From Rhodospirillaceae bacterium (lineage in GTDB: Bacteria; Pseudomonadota; Alphaproteobacteria; Rhodospirillales; JABJKH01): DNA of 64,000 nt. The notes below the pieces were generated by a model. That model was not told the DNA's origin, searched no databases, and was given only the letters and a program-made list of their open reading frames with translations. The translations under genes and the position numbers were made by a program. This document shows positions 47,075-56,520 of the stretch, piece after piece (positions within the stretch are counted from its first letter, which is position 1; each line of letters opens with the position of its first letter). Location: assembly GCA_018660465.1 (NCBI GenBank), contig JABJKH010000009.1, positions 1 through 64,000 on the forward strand, written 5' to 3'.

Positions 47075-49060
47075 ATGGATTTACCAAAGACGAGTGACCG
47101 CCGATCAGGCACTTTAACGGCTCGGGCACCGATGGCGGCAATGTGCCTTTCCGTGGCAATGATCTTTTCCACATTGGATGTATTTGGCATTGGGTTCTGG
47201 CGAAATACAGAATCCTTGGTTGTCGCATTTCACCTCTCGTCCGCATTTTGCACGTTCGCACTGCTTCTTGTTTGGAGAGAAAATAGCACTCTTTTCAATG
47301 AGGTCATCCATCACCCGTTTGTCGTTATATTGGGTATGATTTTCGTTTGGAGCGTTCTGGTATCGGTTGGGTCAGACTTCCCCGTTCTCAGCTTTTTAGG
47401 ACCGCCGCAAACCGGCGAGGGAGCTCTTTGGTATGCGAACTTCGCGGTGATGACCGCGTGTGCGATGTGTGTCGCACAAAACAGTCGTCATTGGCGGGCT
47501 GTCACGATCTTTGCAGCCACCCTTGTATTAGCAGCCTCCTCTCTTAAAGGCTGGGCCCTCCTGAACAACGAGGTGCCGCCTCTCATTTCTGTAAATGGCT
47601 ATGTTGCTTACTTTGCAATCACGCTTCCAATTTTCTGCCTGAAGCTTGATGGGGATAAGGACCGGCCTCTCATCATTCTTGTTATCTTAATCAGTATATT
47701 TACCGTCCTAGTTTCTCAGAATGTAACAGCCATAGCCGTGTTCTTTCTTGGAGCGTTAGGCTGGATTGGTAACTTGTGGTCGAAATCTAGACTAACCGAA
47801 ATGGGTCTGTTCGAGGATCGACGATTTGGTATTTCGATTGTCCTCGTGTGTGCTCTATTGCCCAGCATACTTATTTATTATGGTACTTTTAGTACCTTGT
47901 CGGTTTCCTTGAACTCGCGCAACCTTATCACCCAGGTCATGGAAAATGCGCTTGGCTCCGATTTATATGGATTGGTGCTTGGTCACGGTTGGGGGCAGAC
48001 CAGAGACGCAATTCTTGCGAATGCAACCACCGTCGGGGAAACATTTTTAAGTCCAACATGGGACGTTCTATGGCGAAATTATATCCATTCGAACAACTGG
48101 CTAATCGAAGCGCTTTATGCGATGGGCCTACCCGGAACGATCTTGGCACTCGCGATGCTTCTGGCACTTCCGGCGTATGCTCCGCGCCCGCTTTATCCGT
48201 ATGCGGCGATCTTCGGGGCGTCCTACGCCGTATTAAACAGCTTGTGGTTTCAACTGGCGTATAGTCTTCCCTTCGTTGCTCTCGCCCTTGCAGCGGTATC
48301 GGATATTCGTATTGGCGTTGAGAGCAAGAAGACTACGTCTACTCGTTTGGTGATGGGATGCTTCATCGGGCTCCTCATTATCCAGGTTGGTGTAGGGCTC
48401 CGCCTACTGGCATTTGGGTTAGGAGTTGTAGACGCAAAAGAAAATCTTATTGCATCCTCAACGACGAGTAAAATATGGGAATTCCCCAGCGATTTTAGGG
48501 CGGGAGAAAATGCATTTTCCAGTTTTGTCCGCTCGGAAGTTCGGAAAATAGCTCTGCCACCGGCGAGAACAATAGCAGACTCTACGAAATCCGAAATGAT
48601 ATCTAAATTACTTCAAGCATTGGAGGAGAGAGTAGAGAACGCGCGCTCCGTGGATTTGGTGCTCGCAGGTAATATTGTTTTTTCCGAACTTTATTATAAT
48701 CCCTCGCTAATACAATTGCGGCCTGCCACAACAGATAAAACAAACTCTTGGGATAAATGGGTCGGTCGGGCCATGGAGGTTGCGCCACACCGGACCGACG
48801 TTCTAATTCCTTTTTTCTCCAACCTATTATCTAAAGGCAAGACACCGATGCTTTTAGAATTAACCCGAAAAATTTTAGATCAAAATCCAGGAGACCCAGT
48901 TGGAAACTATTATAAAGGTGCGGCAATGGTCGTTTCATCTGAATATGATGATCGCCTGTTGGGCATGAAGCATTTACGGGAAGGATTGAATCAAGGTATC
49001 GAACGCTATATGTCAATTGATCCTAAATTAAAAAAACAAATTCTTACAAATGGTCAATAG
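47075..49060 (+). CDS. O-antigen ligase/polymerase-like membrane protein
   Basis: A 661-residue protein with about ten to twelve hydrophobic helices in residues 20-460. The periplasmic loop segment HGWGQTRD and the following WRNYIHSNNWLIEALYAMGLPG match the Wzy_C signature of O-antigen ligases and Wzy polymerases. The C-terminal 190 residues are soluble, helical and probably TPR-like. Role: joining or polymerising a lipid-linked glycan at the outer face of the inner membrane. Precedes two GT2 genes on the same strand, the first only three bases downstream. Confidence 0.8.
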   Translation: MDLPKTSDRRSGTLTARAPMAAMCLSVAMIFSTLDVFGIGFWRNTESLVVAFHLSSAFCTFALLLVWRENSTLFNEVIHHPFVVILGMIFVWSVLVSVGSDFPVLSFLGPPQTGEGALWYANFAVMTACAMCVAQNSRHWRAVTIFAATLVLAASSLKGWALLNNEVPPLISVNGYVAYFAITLPIFCLKLDGDKDRPLIILVILISIFTVLVSQNVTAIAVFFLGALGWIGNLWSKSRLTEMGLFEDRRFGISIVLVCALLPSILIYYGTFSTLSVSLNSRNLITQVMENALGSDLYGLVLGHGWGQTRDAILANATTVGETFLSPTWDVLWRNYIHSNNWLIEALYAMGLPGTILALAMLLALPAYAPRPLYPYAAIFGASYAVLNSLWFQLAYSLPFVALALAAVSDIRIGVESKKTTSTRLVMGCFIGLLIIQVGVGLRLLAFGLGVVDAKENLIASSTTSKIWEFPSDFRAGENAFSSFVRSEVRKIALPPARTIADSTKSEMISKLLQALEERVENARSVDLVLAGNIVFSELYYNPSLIQLRPATTDKTNSWDKWVGRAMEVAPHRTDVLIPFFSNLLSKGKTPMLLELTRKILDQNPGDPVGNYYKGAAMVVSSEYDDRLLGMKHLREGLNQGIERYMSIDPKLKKQILTNGQ

Positions 49061-49063
49061 CTC

Positions 49064-49960
49064 ATGACTGTGTCCGCCGTAATCGTAACTTATTGGACGG
49101 GTCCCGTTCTTTTTGATTGCTTGGACTCGGTATTAGCGCAACCTGAAATCACCGAAATTCTCATCGTAAATAATGGGAATTCGGCCGCTACTGTTAAGCA
49201 ACTGCAAGGCCTTGCCGATAGTCGTAAAGAATTCAAAGTAATTGACCCTGGTCGGAATACCGGTTTTGCGGCTGGATGCAATATGGGCGCTGAGCAGGCA
49301 AACGGGGATTTTCTGACCTTTGTGAATCCTGACTGTGTACTTCAGCCGGGTACAATTACAAAAATCTTGGATGTTTTTGAAGAAAGGTCCGATGCCTGGC
49401 TGTGCGGCGGTAGGTTGCAAAATCCAGATGGAACGGAGCAACAAGGCAGCAGACGCGAAGTCTTAACGCCTTGGCGGGCGGTCGTGGAAATCACACGAAT
49501 TGATAAACTATTTCCAAACCATCCATATTTTCGTCGGTTCCATATGCACGAAAGTGGTACACCAGATGTTATCCAGGAAGTTCCAACGGTGTCAGGGGCA
49601 TTTATGGTGATCCCTAAACGCCGTTATGAGCGGGTTGGTGGCATGGATGAAAACCTATTTCTGCATCTCGACGACTCAGACCTATGTGTCAGAATTCTAA
49701 AGCAGGGCGGCAAGGTTCTTTTTTGTGGGAATGTTCCGGTGATGCATCACTTGAGTACCAGCGATGTTTCCAGAACATTTATTAATTGGCATAAAACCCG
49801 AAGTACCAGTTATTACTTCTATAAGCATTTTAGCGATAGTTACCCTTCCTGGTTCTTAGGCTTCATTACCTTTTTAGGATGGACTAGATTTTTTTTGATA
49901 ACGCCGTTTACGCTCCTAAAAGATTGTTTTGGTATGATTCGTCGGCTTATAACGCACTAA
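49064..49960 (+). CDS. GT2 glycosyltransferase (rhamnosyltransferase-like)
   Basis: Inverting GT-A enzyme on the cytosolic side. VSAVIVTYWTGPVLFDCLDSV opens the nucleotide-binding domain (in two parts), DPGRNTGFAAGCNMGAEQA is typical of the WbbL/rhamnosyltransferase group, and the metal-binding segment is FVNPDC (about 86-91) with acceptor-side EVPTVSGAFMVI. 298 residues with a hydrophobic C-terminus (about 265-285). Starts three bases after the ligase-like gene, so these are co-expressed. Sugar donor not determinable. Confidence 0.88.
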   Translation: MTVSAVIVTYWTGPVLFDCLDSVLAQPEITEILIVNNGNSAATVKQLQGLADSRKEFKVIDPGRNTGFAAGCNMGAEQANGDFLTFVNPDCVLQPGTITKILDVFEERSDAWLCGGRLQNPDGTEQQGSRREVLTPWRAVVEITRIDKLFPNHPYFRRFHMHESGTPDVIQEVPTVSGAFMVIPKRRYERVGGMDENLFLHLDDSDLCVRILKQGGKVLFCGNVPVMHHLSTSDVSRTFINWHKTRSTSYYFYKHFSDSYPSWFLGFITFLGWTRFFLITPFTLLKDCFGMIRRLITH

Positions 49961-50127
49961 TTTTTGAGTTTGAATCTGTGGGATCAAAAGTTTGCTCTTT
50001 TTGGGCAATTGATGGACATTAGAGCATCCGACTCTCAATGTTTGCTGGCTTGTAAATCAGGATATTTGGGAATAGGAACGTATTAGTTCACTTTCTTATG
50101 ATTTTATGCGCGTGAAGGATTTCAAAG

Positions 50128-51096
50128 ATGCTTCTTTCTGTCGTTTTCTCTTTCAGAAATGAGGAAAAGGTATTGGAGGAACTGATTAGCACAACCGCGT
50201 CAGTGCTATCTGGAGCCGATATTGATTTCGAACTAATTTTCGTAAACGACAATTCCGATGATAATTCTCTGGAAATCCTTAAATCTCATAGGGCAAAAGA
50301 CGAGCGAATTAAAATAGTCAATATGTCCCGGCGTTTTGGTGTATCCCCTTGCGTGATGGCGGGAATGCGTTTCGCAAAAGGCGATGCGGTTGTTTATCTA
50401 GATGCCGATTTGCAAGACCCTCCTGAAGTAATCCCAAAAATGGTTGCACTGTTTAATAATGGTGCGGATGTCGTCCATACAGTGCGTACAGAACGTTCTG
50501 GTGAGAGCGCCGGTAAGATGTGGATTACAAGCTGGGCTTACAAGGTAATCAATAGGATATCTGATATAAGTTTGCCCGAGAACGCAGGGGATTTTAAGTT
50601 GATCAGCCGACGTGTGGTCGCTGAACTTATTAAGCTGAATGAATATCAACCCTATACGAGAGGTCTGATTCCTTGGGTCGGCTTCCGACAGGAAACCATC
50701 GAATACAAACGCAACTCGCGATTTGCCGGTGAAACAAAATTCCCACTCTTCCAAAGCCGAGGTCCGCTGAATGAGTTTGTGAAGGGAATTACTTCGTTTT
50801 CAGAAATCCCCTTATATTTATCGCTATTTATTGGATTTAGCGTTTCAGCTTTATCCTTTCTTTATCTTATTGTCGTTCTTTTCAAAAAATTGAATGGATG
50901 GAATCTGCCGGGGTGGACGGCAATAATGGGGGTCACATTGCTTCTTGGCGGGATTATTTTGTTCACAAATGGTGTGATCGGAATTTATATCGGAAGAATT
51001 TATAACAATGTTAAAGGCCGGCCAGCCTATATTATTGATGATACGATTGGCTTTGAGGAATCGCCACCAGATGATAACGGTCGGCAACAATCTTAA
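50128..51096 (+). CDS. GT2 polyprenyl-phosphate sugar transferase (DPM1/GtrB-like)
   Basis: Makes an undecaprenyl-phosphate-linked sugar from a nucleotide sugar. The catalytic domain shows SVVFSFRNEE, the DADLQDPPE signature (about 92-100) and FKLISRR; two C-terminal helices (about 230-285) anchor it, and GVIGIYIGRIYNNVKGRP is the usual end motif. 322 residues. GAAGGA lies before the ATG. The 167-base AT-rich gap upstream suggests its own promoter. The product could feed the GT-C-like protein at 59894. Confidence 0.9.
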   Translation: MLLSVVFSFRNEEKVLEELISTTASVLSGADIDFELIFVNDNSDDNSLEILKSHRAKDERIKIVNMSRRFGVSPCVMAGMRFAKGDAVVYLDADLQDPPEVIPKMVALFNNGADVVHTVRTERSGESAGKMWITSWAYKVINRISDISLPENAGDFKLISRRVVAELIKLNEYQPYTRGLIPWVGFRQETIEYKRNSRFAGETKFPLFQSRGPLNEFVKGITSFSEIPLYLSLFIGFSVSALSFLYLIVVLFKKLNGWNLPGWTAIMGVTLLLGGIILFTNGVIGIYIGRIYNNVKGRPAYIIDDTIGFEESPPDDNGRQQS

Positions 51097-51174
51097 TTCG
51101 GGCCAAATTTTTTAAATTCAAGCAACTGAAATATAAGTCAGTGAAATTTTATGGGGCGTATGAATGGGTCAAAG

Positions 51175-52203
51175 CTACCATTTGAATTTTACGCCCTGAA
51201 GGGGGCATTTTGCACAAATTGGAATGGGCGTTCGACCTTGGCTCAGGTGTGTAGTGCGCATTGCCTTAGCATCAGCCCCATTCCAGATTTGCGATAAATT
51301 TTCTTTATCCGCCCATCCATAAGCGGGAACATCCGTCCAGACAACATGTTCACAACAGGGGTATACCGCACCGTTCCAGTCGATCGTTAAAACTGTCCAG
51401 AGCCAGGCACAGGGAACGTCTGTTGGCAATTTAGCTGTGGACTGAAGAGGCTCACTGGACTCCATTCCTCGTGGATTTCCCGGGCGTATGTTAAAGAGAA
51501 TTCCAAGATCCTGAGCAAATTTACGCGCGAGTTCTAGTTCGTGTTTGTTATGTTCGTATTTAATGAAATCGAGCAATATGATTGCATTGCTGCCCACTTC
51601 CTTTCGTATCTCCACTAATCGGATCAGGTTTTTTTTGATCTTCTCAACATCGCCACGACGATGCTGGATGGAATGAACTGGAGTAGTGAACCCGCTGATA
51701 TGAACCTTTAGGCAATCCAGACCAGCAGTGAGAAGCTTGCGGCTGTTTGACTCATTTAACAAAATGCCATTTGAGGCAATCATCGTGCCGACTTTACGAT
51801 CTGTTGCAGCTTGAATAGCTTTGTATATGTCTTTTGACATCAACGGTTCGCCATTGATATACGGGATTGCTAGCATGAGCCGGCTGGAAAATTCGTCCAG
51901 AACTTTCAAATAGGTTTCAAATTTTAACTTTCCTTTGGAAATAACACTACCGTCGCCCCCCGGATTACTATCATAAATTTCGTTATTGTCGGAACGGCAA
52001 AAAACGCAACTCTCATTACACTCATTCCAAAGTTCAAAGTTTATGAGGTAGGGTGATTTGCTCGACGTTTTGCGGCGGAGAAAAAAGCTTCCATAACATA
52101 CTACGGCATTCCAAATTTTGAGAATTGAAAGCTTTCCACCCAGAAGCAACCTGGAAATTATAAGTATGCGCAAGCCTAGGTATTTGTTTGAAACATTACC
52201 CAT
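51175..52203 (-). CDS. Radical SAM/SPASM domain protein
   Basis: Iron-sulfur AdoMet radical enzyme. The cluster motif CNESCVFC supplies Cys62, Cys66 and Cys69. The C-terminal SPASM-type region has CAWLWTVLTIDWNGAVYPCC (about 277-296) and CAKCPLQG at the end, for auxiliary clusters. 342 residues. In this position (last gene of the minus-strand glycan arm, 95 bases past hddA) a sugar or small-molecule modification is plausible, but SPASM proteins also modify peptides. The substrate is unknown. Confidence 0.88.
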   Translation of the reverse strand: MGNVSNKYLGLRILIISRLLLGGKLSILKIWNAVVCYGSFFLRRKTSSKSPYLINFELWNECNESCVFCRSDNNEIYDSNPGGDGSVISKGKLKFETYLKVLDEFSSRLMLAIPYINGEPLMSKDIYKAIQAATDRKVGTMIASNGILLNESNSRKLLTAGLDCLKVHISGFTTPVHSIQHRRGDVEKIKKNLIRLVEIRKEVGSNAIILLDFIKYEHNKHELELARKFAQDLGILFNIRPGNPRGMESSEPLQSTAKLPTDVPCAWLWTVLTIDWNGAVYPCCEHVVWTDVPAYGWADKENLSQIWNGADAKAMRTTHLSQGRTPIPICAKCPLQGVKFKW

Positions 52204-52298
52204 TTCAATCGGTCATTTCACAAATATTTGAAATTTGTACATCATGTTTTATATTTGCCGCACGCAAATGGTATCGGCAAATTCCGGACAGTCGAATA

Positions 52299-53303
52299 TC
52301 ATAATTTCTGCAAGCCATTTGGTTCGAAAACAACAATTTTACTTCCAGAATAATCGATATCGAAATCTACATATACAAGATCTTTTAACCGTTCCCGCAC
52401 GGTCATCTGGATTTCCGGCTTTACATAAAAAAGTAGAAACCCACCTCCTCCGGCCCCAAGAACTTTCCCCCCTAAGGCACCGGCGTCCATCGCGGCGCTG
52501 TAGATTGAATCCATCTTTTCTGTTGTTACATTCTTCGCAAGCTCACGTTTTAACATCCAAGACTCATGTAACAAAGAGCCGATTTCATCTACGTCGCGTT
52601 CTGGATTGCTCAAAATTTCTTCTGCCTCTTTGACCATTTCCACCATGCGAACCATATGGTTTTCCCGTTGACTTAGATTGGCGATTTTATCTTTTGCAAT
52701 TTCGGGCGCAAATCTTGATACCCCGCTGAAGAAGAGCATTAGGGATCCCATAAGCTTTTCTTGGCGCTCTTTTCTAAGCATCAGAGGAGCAACATCGAAT
52801 TTGTCATCTCTGTAAAAATCAATTCGATTCATGCCACCATATGCGGCCCATACCTGGTCCTGAGAGCCGACGTGCTCTTTCATAATTTCTTGCTCAAAAT
52901 GAATCGCTTCAATTGCAAGCTCCTGCTTGGAAACCATATTTCCGTTCGATGCGGCTAATGCGTGCAACAACCCGACGCTGAATGAAGAACTTGAGCCAAT
53001 TCCAGAGCGTGCAGGCAGGTCGCCATCGTGGTGGATTTCAATTCCTGAATTAATACCCTTTTCAATCAGAATATGACGTACCGCAGGATGTTCAATCTCT
53101 GATAGTTCATTTACAGTCTCAACACGCGAATAGACAACACGGTGCTTGTGTTCAAAAAAGGGGGGGAGAGACCTTAAACTAATATAACAATATTTATTAA
53201 TGGCGAACCCGAGAACGCTCCCCCCGAATTGCCGATACCATTTGGGATAGTCTGACCCACCACCAAAAAGAGAGGCTCGAAAAGGTGTTCTACTGATAAT
53301 CAC
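52299..53303 (-). CDS. hddA: GHMP sugar kinase, D-glycero-D-manno-heptose 7-phosphate kinase-like
   Basis: Predicted to phosphorylate C1 of heptose 7-phosphate in GDP-heptose synthesis. IISRTPFRASLFGGGSDYP is the usual HddA N-terminus; the ATP loop is PARSGIGSSSSFSVGLL (about 94-110), and LGAGGGGFLLF is the third GHMP motif near 278-288. 334 residues. GTG start overlaps the hddC stop by GTGA, so kinase and nucleotidyltransferase are coupled. Fucose-type kinases are related, so the exact sugar is an inference from both genes together. Confidence 0.82.
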   Translation of the reverse strand: MIISRTPFRASLFGGGSDYPKWYRQFGGSVLGFAINKYCYISLRSLPPFFEHKHRVVYSRVETVNELSEIEHPAVRHILIEKGINSGIEIHHDGDLPARSGIGSSSSFSVGLLHALAASNGNMVSKQELAIEAIHFEQEIMKEHVGSQDQVWAAYGGMNRIDFYRDDKFDVAPLMLRKERQEKLMGSLMLFFSGVSRFAPEIAKDKIANLSQRENHMVRMVEMVKEAEEILSNPERDVDEIGSLLHESWMLKRELAKNVTTEKMDSIYSAAMDAGALGGKVLGAGGGGFLLFYVKPEIQMTVRERLKDLVYVDFDIDYSGSKIVVFEPNGLQKL

Positions 53304-54034
53304 GCGGGGGTTCCTTTCTTAACAATGCCTATATGATTTTTGGCCTCAATAAGACTGTCTGGTGTGCCAATATCGATAAACGTACCATCTCCCAAGTGAG
53401 CCCATACGCTTTTTGAAGGTAGAATTTGTAGAAAAATTTTTTCCAATGAGATTTCGTTACCATCCACAATATTCTGAATCATTTTTTGCGAGAGAAGATA
53501 GGTGCCAGCATTGATCATGCATGATCCGATGAATTGTTCTTCTTTCTCTATAAAACGCAATACGTTCCCCACTTCATTTACCTCAACCCGGCCATATCGC
53601 GAACCGTCGGGTACGGTAGTACAAAGTATAGATGCTTCCCGATCCTCGCGAATATGTTGATGGATAAATTCGGTTAGATCGGTGTCAAACCATGTATCGC
53701 CATTGAGAACGAGCACTGGATCAGAAGAAAGCATTTTTGCAATAAATCGAAGAGCTCCAGCTGTTCCTTGAGGTTTTGGCTCAACCACCCATTCGACATC
53801 AGATGGTGCCCGACCATTAACGGTAAGATGATCGATAACCTTATCTGCAAGGTGCCCAAGGCTAAGATGAAAATGAGAGAACCCGAAGTCTCTTAGATGA
53901 TGAAGTAAATGATCCAAAAACGGGCGTCCATTTATAGGCGCAAGAACTTTCGGGGTATCCCCTAACGTATCCGCGATACGTGTGCCGAGTCCCCCCGCCA
54001 GAATTACCACATCAATATCTTGAAGAGGTGTCAT
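53300..54034 (-). CDS. hddC: Sugar nucleotidyltransferase, HddC-like
   Basis: Predicted to activate a sugar 1-phosphate with a nucleotide, GDP in the heptose pathway. The signature VVILAGGLGTRI with PKVLAPINGRPF follows (about 9-38), and VLNGDTWFDTD holds the metal-binding Asp (about 108). 244 residues, the short HddC-like form. Overlaps hddA and starts two bases after the B12-type radical SAM gene. Neither gmhA nor gmhB, the other two enzymes of the pathway, is in the window. Confidence 0.8.
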   Translation of the reverse strand: MTPLQDIDVVILAGGLGTRIADTLGDTPKVLAPINGRPFLDHLLHHLRDFGFSHFHLSLGHLADKVIDHLTVNGRAPSDVEWVVEPKPQGTAGALRFIAKMLSSDPVLVLNGDTWFDTDLTEFIHQHIREDREASILCTTVPDGSRYGRVEVNEVGNVLRFIEKEEQFIGSCMINAGTYLLSQKMIQNIVDGNEISLEKIFLQILPSKSVWAHLGDGTFIDIGTPDSLIEAKNHIGIVKKGTPA

Positions 54035-54036
54035 AG

Positions 54037-55512
54037 TCAGGACTTAGCCACTTCAACGATTTCCCTACTTAATCGATGCTTGGACATTTCTTCAATATGC
54101 TTTCGGGTCTCCCAACCAAATTTCTGCGTTGCCATGGTGAGATAACGCTCGCCCTCGAAATAATGATGAAAAGCGGTGTCCCGAAATTCTAAGATTTCGG
54201 CGGCTGTTAAATTGTCAGTGGATAACGGCTTGCAGTCATAACTGTGCTGGGAATAACCAGACCACTTGAGCGGTAAATCCAAACCATCTTCTATTGCTGA
54301 GAGGTATAATGGTGAGCCAGGATAAGCCATTGCAGAATAGAAATTTCCAAATTCACAGTTGAGATCTATGGCAAGATCAAGAGTTTGTTGCATTGTTTCT
54401 AGATCGTCACCAGGAAGCCCAAAAATATAATTGCCGATAACATTAATGTCAGCCATTTGAATTTGCCGAACAATATTAACGATATCTTCGGACCGTAAAG
54501 TCTTTGCAGCGCCGTTCCGAACATGCTCCGATCCGGATTCGATTCCAAGTGCCAGCCATCGGAAGCCAGCCTTACGTAGTTTTTTGAGGAAATGGGGCTT
54601 GATTGTATCAATCCGCGCATAAGCCCAGATATTTAGATCCAGATCGCGTTCGATCAAAAGGTCACAGATAGACGTTACATGCCGTTCATTCAGCACAAAC
54701 ATTTCATCAATAATTTTAAATGTCTTCACACCATACACATTATACAAAAGGTCAATTTCTTCGACGACCTTTTTGGGGTCCCTCATTCGATATCGATTTG
54801 AATCGAACGGCGCATTGATGCAACAAAAGTTACATTTATAGGGACAGCCCAGGGACGTATAGATTGATGCATAGGGCATACGCGCATTTAGGTCGCCGAA
54901 ACATTGCCAGTTATGTGCCCGATATTTATCCATCGGCAACAGGTCCCAAGCGCTCCCATGAAACTCCTTGTCCAGATCTACGGTCAGTGGAGCCGATGGA
55001 TTAACAATAATTTCCTCCCCATCTTTCTTCCATACAAGCCCCTCAACACCGGCCAGTTGCAGAGGCGGTGTCAACAATGCCTTAAGGAGTTGAACGACTG
55101 TTGCCGGACCTTCGCCTTTACAGGCAAAGTCCACGGCTTCCTCTTGTAGAGTCCGTTCAGGAAGGGCAGACACATGGCCACCGACGATCAAGAGCGGAAT
55201 AGACGGTGCAATATCCTTAAGGGCTCGGCATGTTTCTCCCGCAGGAACCATTTGTTGAGTGGAGGCGGAGGGCTGATGCCCGAAAACAACCACGCAAATC
55301 AAGTGTGGCGCGAGGTCATGGACTTTCTGTGCAACTGCTGGAGGGGCAAGATTGTCCGCTTCAGAATCAATGATCGTGACTGAATAGCCCTGATCCCGCA
55401 CATATCCAGCGATTATACGGCACCAAAGAGGCGGCTCGATCGCTGTTAACTCATTTCCAAGAGATTGATAAATCCCCCCCCGACCACCGGGGTTGATTAG
55501 CACCAAATCCAT
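54037..55512 (-). CDS. B12-binding-domain radical SAM protein
   Basis: Residues 1-145 resemble the cobalamin-binding Rossmann domain of class B radical SAM methylases and related enzymes (MDLVLINPGG start; no DxHxxG motif, which many members lack). The radical SAM core has CPYKCNFC (Cys223, Cys227, Cys230) followed by the TIM barrel and a helical C-terminus. Start at the ATG at 55512 (AGGAC upstream) rather than an in-frame ATG at 55563 that lacks a ribosome site and overlaps the epimerase gene. In the middle of a sugar operon, it may methylate or rearrange a sugar or lipid; unproven. Confidence 0.85.
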   Translation of the reverse strand: MDLVLINPGGRGGIYQSLGNELTAIEPPLWCRIIAGYVRDQGYSVTIIDSEADNLAPPAVAQKVHDLAPHLICVVVFGHQPSASTQQMVPAGETCRALKDIAPSIPLLIVGGHVSALPERTLQEEAVDFACKGEGPATVVQLLKALLTPPLQLAGVEGLVWKKDGEEIIVNPSAPLTVDLDKEFHGSAWDLLPMDKYRAHNWQCFGDLNARMPYASIYTSLGCPYKCNFCCINAPFDSNRYRMRDPKKVVEEIDLLYNVYGVKTFKIIDEMFVLNERHVTSICDLLIERDLDLNIWAYARIDTIKPHFLKKLRKAGFRWLALGIESGSEHVRNGAAKTLRSEDIVNIVRQIQMADINVIGNYIFGLPGDDLETMQQTLDLAIDLNCEFGNFYSAMAYPGSPLYLSAIEDGLDLPLKWSGYSQHSYDCKPLSTDNLTAAEILEFRDTAFHHYFEGERYLTMATQKFGWETRKHIEEMSKHRLSREIVEVAKS

Positions 55513-55549
55513 ATTATTATTAGTCCTGTCCGTGACGATTTCAGCAGTT

Positions 55550-56494
55550 CTATAGATTGCCATACATGGAATTTCGGATCATCGTATAACCTTTGATCAG
55601 CTCCTCAATGCCGTCATCTAGGGAAAATTTAGGCATAAATCCTGTTGCCTCGACCTTCTCATTGGAGACGATATAATCCCGTTTGTCGGGGTCTTCGCCA
55701 ATAGGGGCCTCAAGAAAGACAAATTTTGGAATGTGTTCCTTAATTTTTTCGCAAAGCTCAATCTTTGATAAATTTGCACTAGAGAGACCAACGTTATAGG
55801 CGTTGCTTTTTATTGTATTAAAGTTTTCGAGGCCGTGGATAAAAACTCTGCTGACGTCACGGATGTGAATGTAATTTCGCTTGAAATTCCCTTCGAATAA
55901 AACAACAGCGCTGTCATAAAATGCACGATAAACGAAGTCGTTTACCAAGAGGTCAAGTCGCATTCGCGGAGCCATGCCAAAGACCGTCGCGAGACGGAAG
56001 CTGATCGTGTTTTCACGCTCTAGTGCTTGCTTTTCTACTTCGACTTTGTGTTGGCCATAGAGGGAAATCGGTCGAAGAGGGCTCTCTTCTGAACAGAACT
56101 TTCCTTCCTCCCCAACTCCATATCCACTGTTTGTAATTGGGAGTAGAACCCATTGATCGGGGCTTAGCGAGTCCAAAAGCATTATCTGGGCGTCATGGTT
56201 CAGAGTTGTGGCTCCAATGGGATCTTTGGCGCAAATGGGGGCACCTACAAGGGCTGCCAGCGGTATTATTACATCGGCTTTTGAAGCATGCTTTTTCACT
56301 AAGGCCTCATCGCGTGCATCGCCATTAATGATATTAAAGTTTGGACGAGCACAACACGCGGCAAGAGAGTTTTGTTTAAACAAAAAGTTATCGAGGACGG
56401 TAACGTCATAATCTGCATCGAGAAAGCTTTGAACCATAATGGAGCCGAGATAGCCGGCGCCGCCGGTAATCAGGATCTTGGTTTTTTCTGTCAT
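55550..56494 (-). CDS. NAD-dependent epimerase/dehydratase (SDR)
   Basis: Extended SDR acting on nucleotide sugars. TGGAGYLGS (about 10-18) binds NAD, the active site is Ser/Thr near TNSGYG (about 117-122) with YGQHK (Tyr and Lys about 143-147). 314 residues. The family covers 4-epimerases, dehydratases and reductases, so the reaction is not set by sequence; next to HddA/HddC and an RmlC-like cupin it may oxidise or reduce C4 of a heptose nucleotide. Upstream neighbour is the transketolase pair. Confidence 0.87.
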   Translation of the reverse strand: MTEKTKILITGGAGYLGSIMVQSFLDADYDVTVLDNFLFKQNSLAACCARPNFNIINGDARDEALVKKHASKADVIIPLAALVGAPICAKDPIGATTLNHDAQIMLLDSLSPDQWVLLPITNSGYGVGEEGKFCSEESPLRPISLYGQHKVEVEKQALERENTISFRLATVFGMAPRMRLDLLVNDFVYRAFYDSAVVLFEGNFKRNYIHIRDVSRVFIHGLENFNTIKSNAYNVGLSSANLSKIELCEKIKEHIPKFVFLEAPIGEDPDKRDYIVSNEKVEATGFMPKFSLDDGIEELIKGYTMIRNSMYGNL

Positions 56495-56520
56495 TTTTTA
56501 AGATCTCATAATACGGAAAA

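Noticed and set aside
54037-55563. Longer start of the B12-type radical SAM gene
   Set aside because: The upstream ATG lacks a ribosome site and overlaps the epimerase gene; MDLVLINP at 55512 is the normal beginning.
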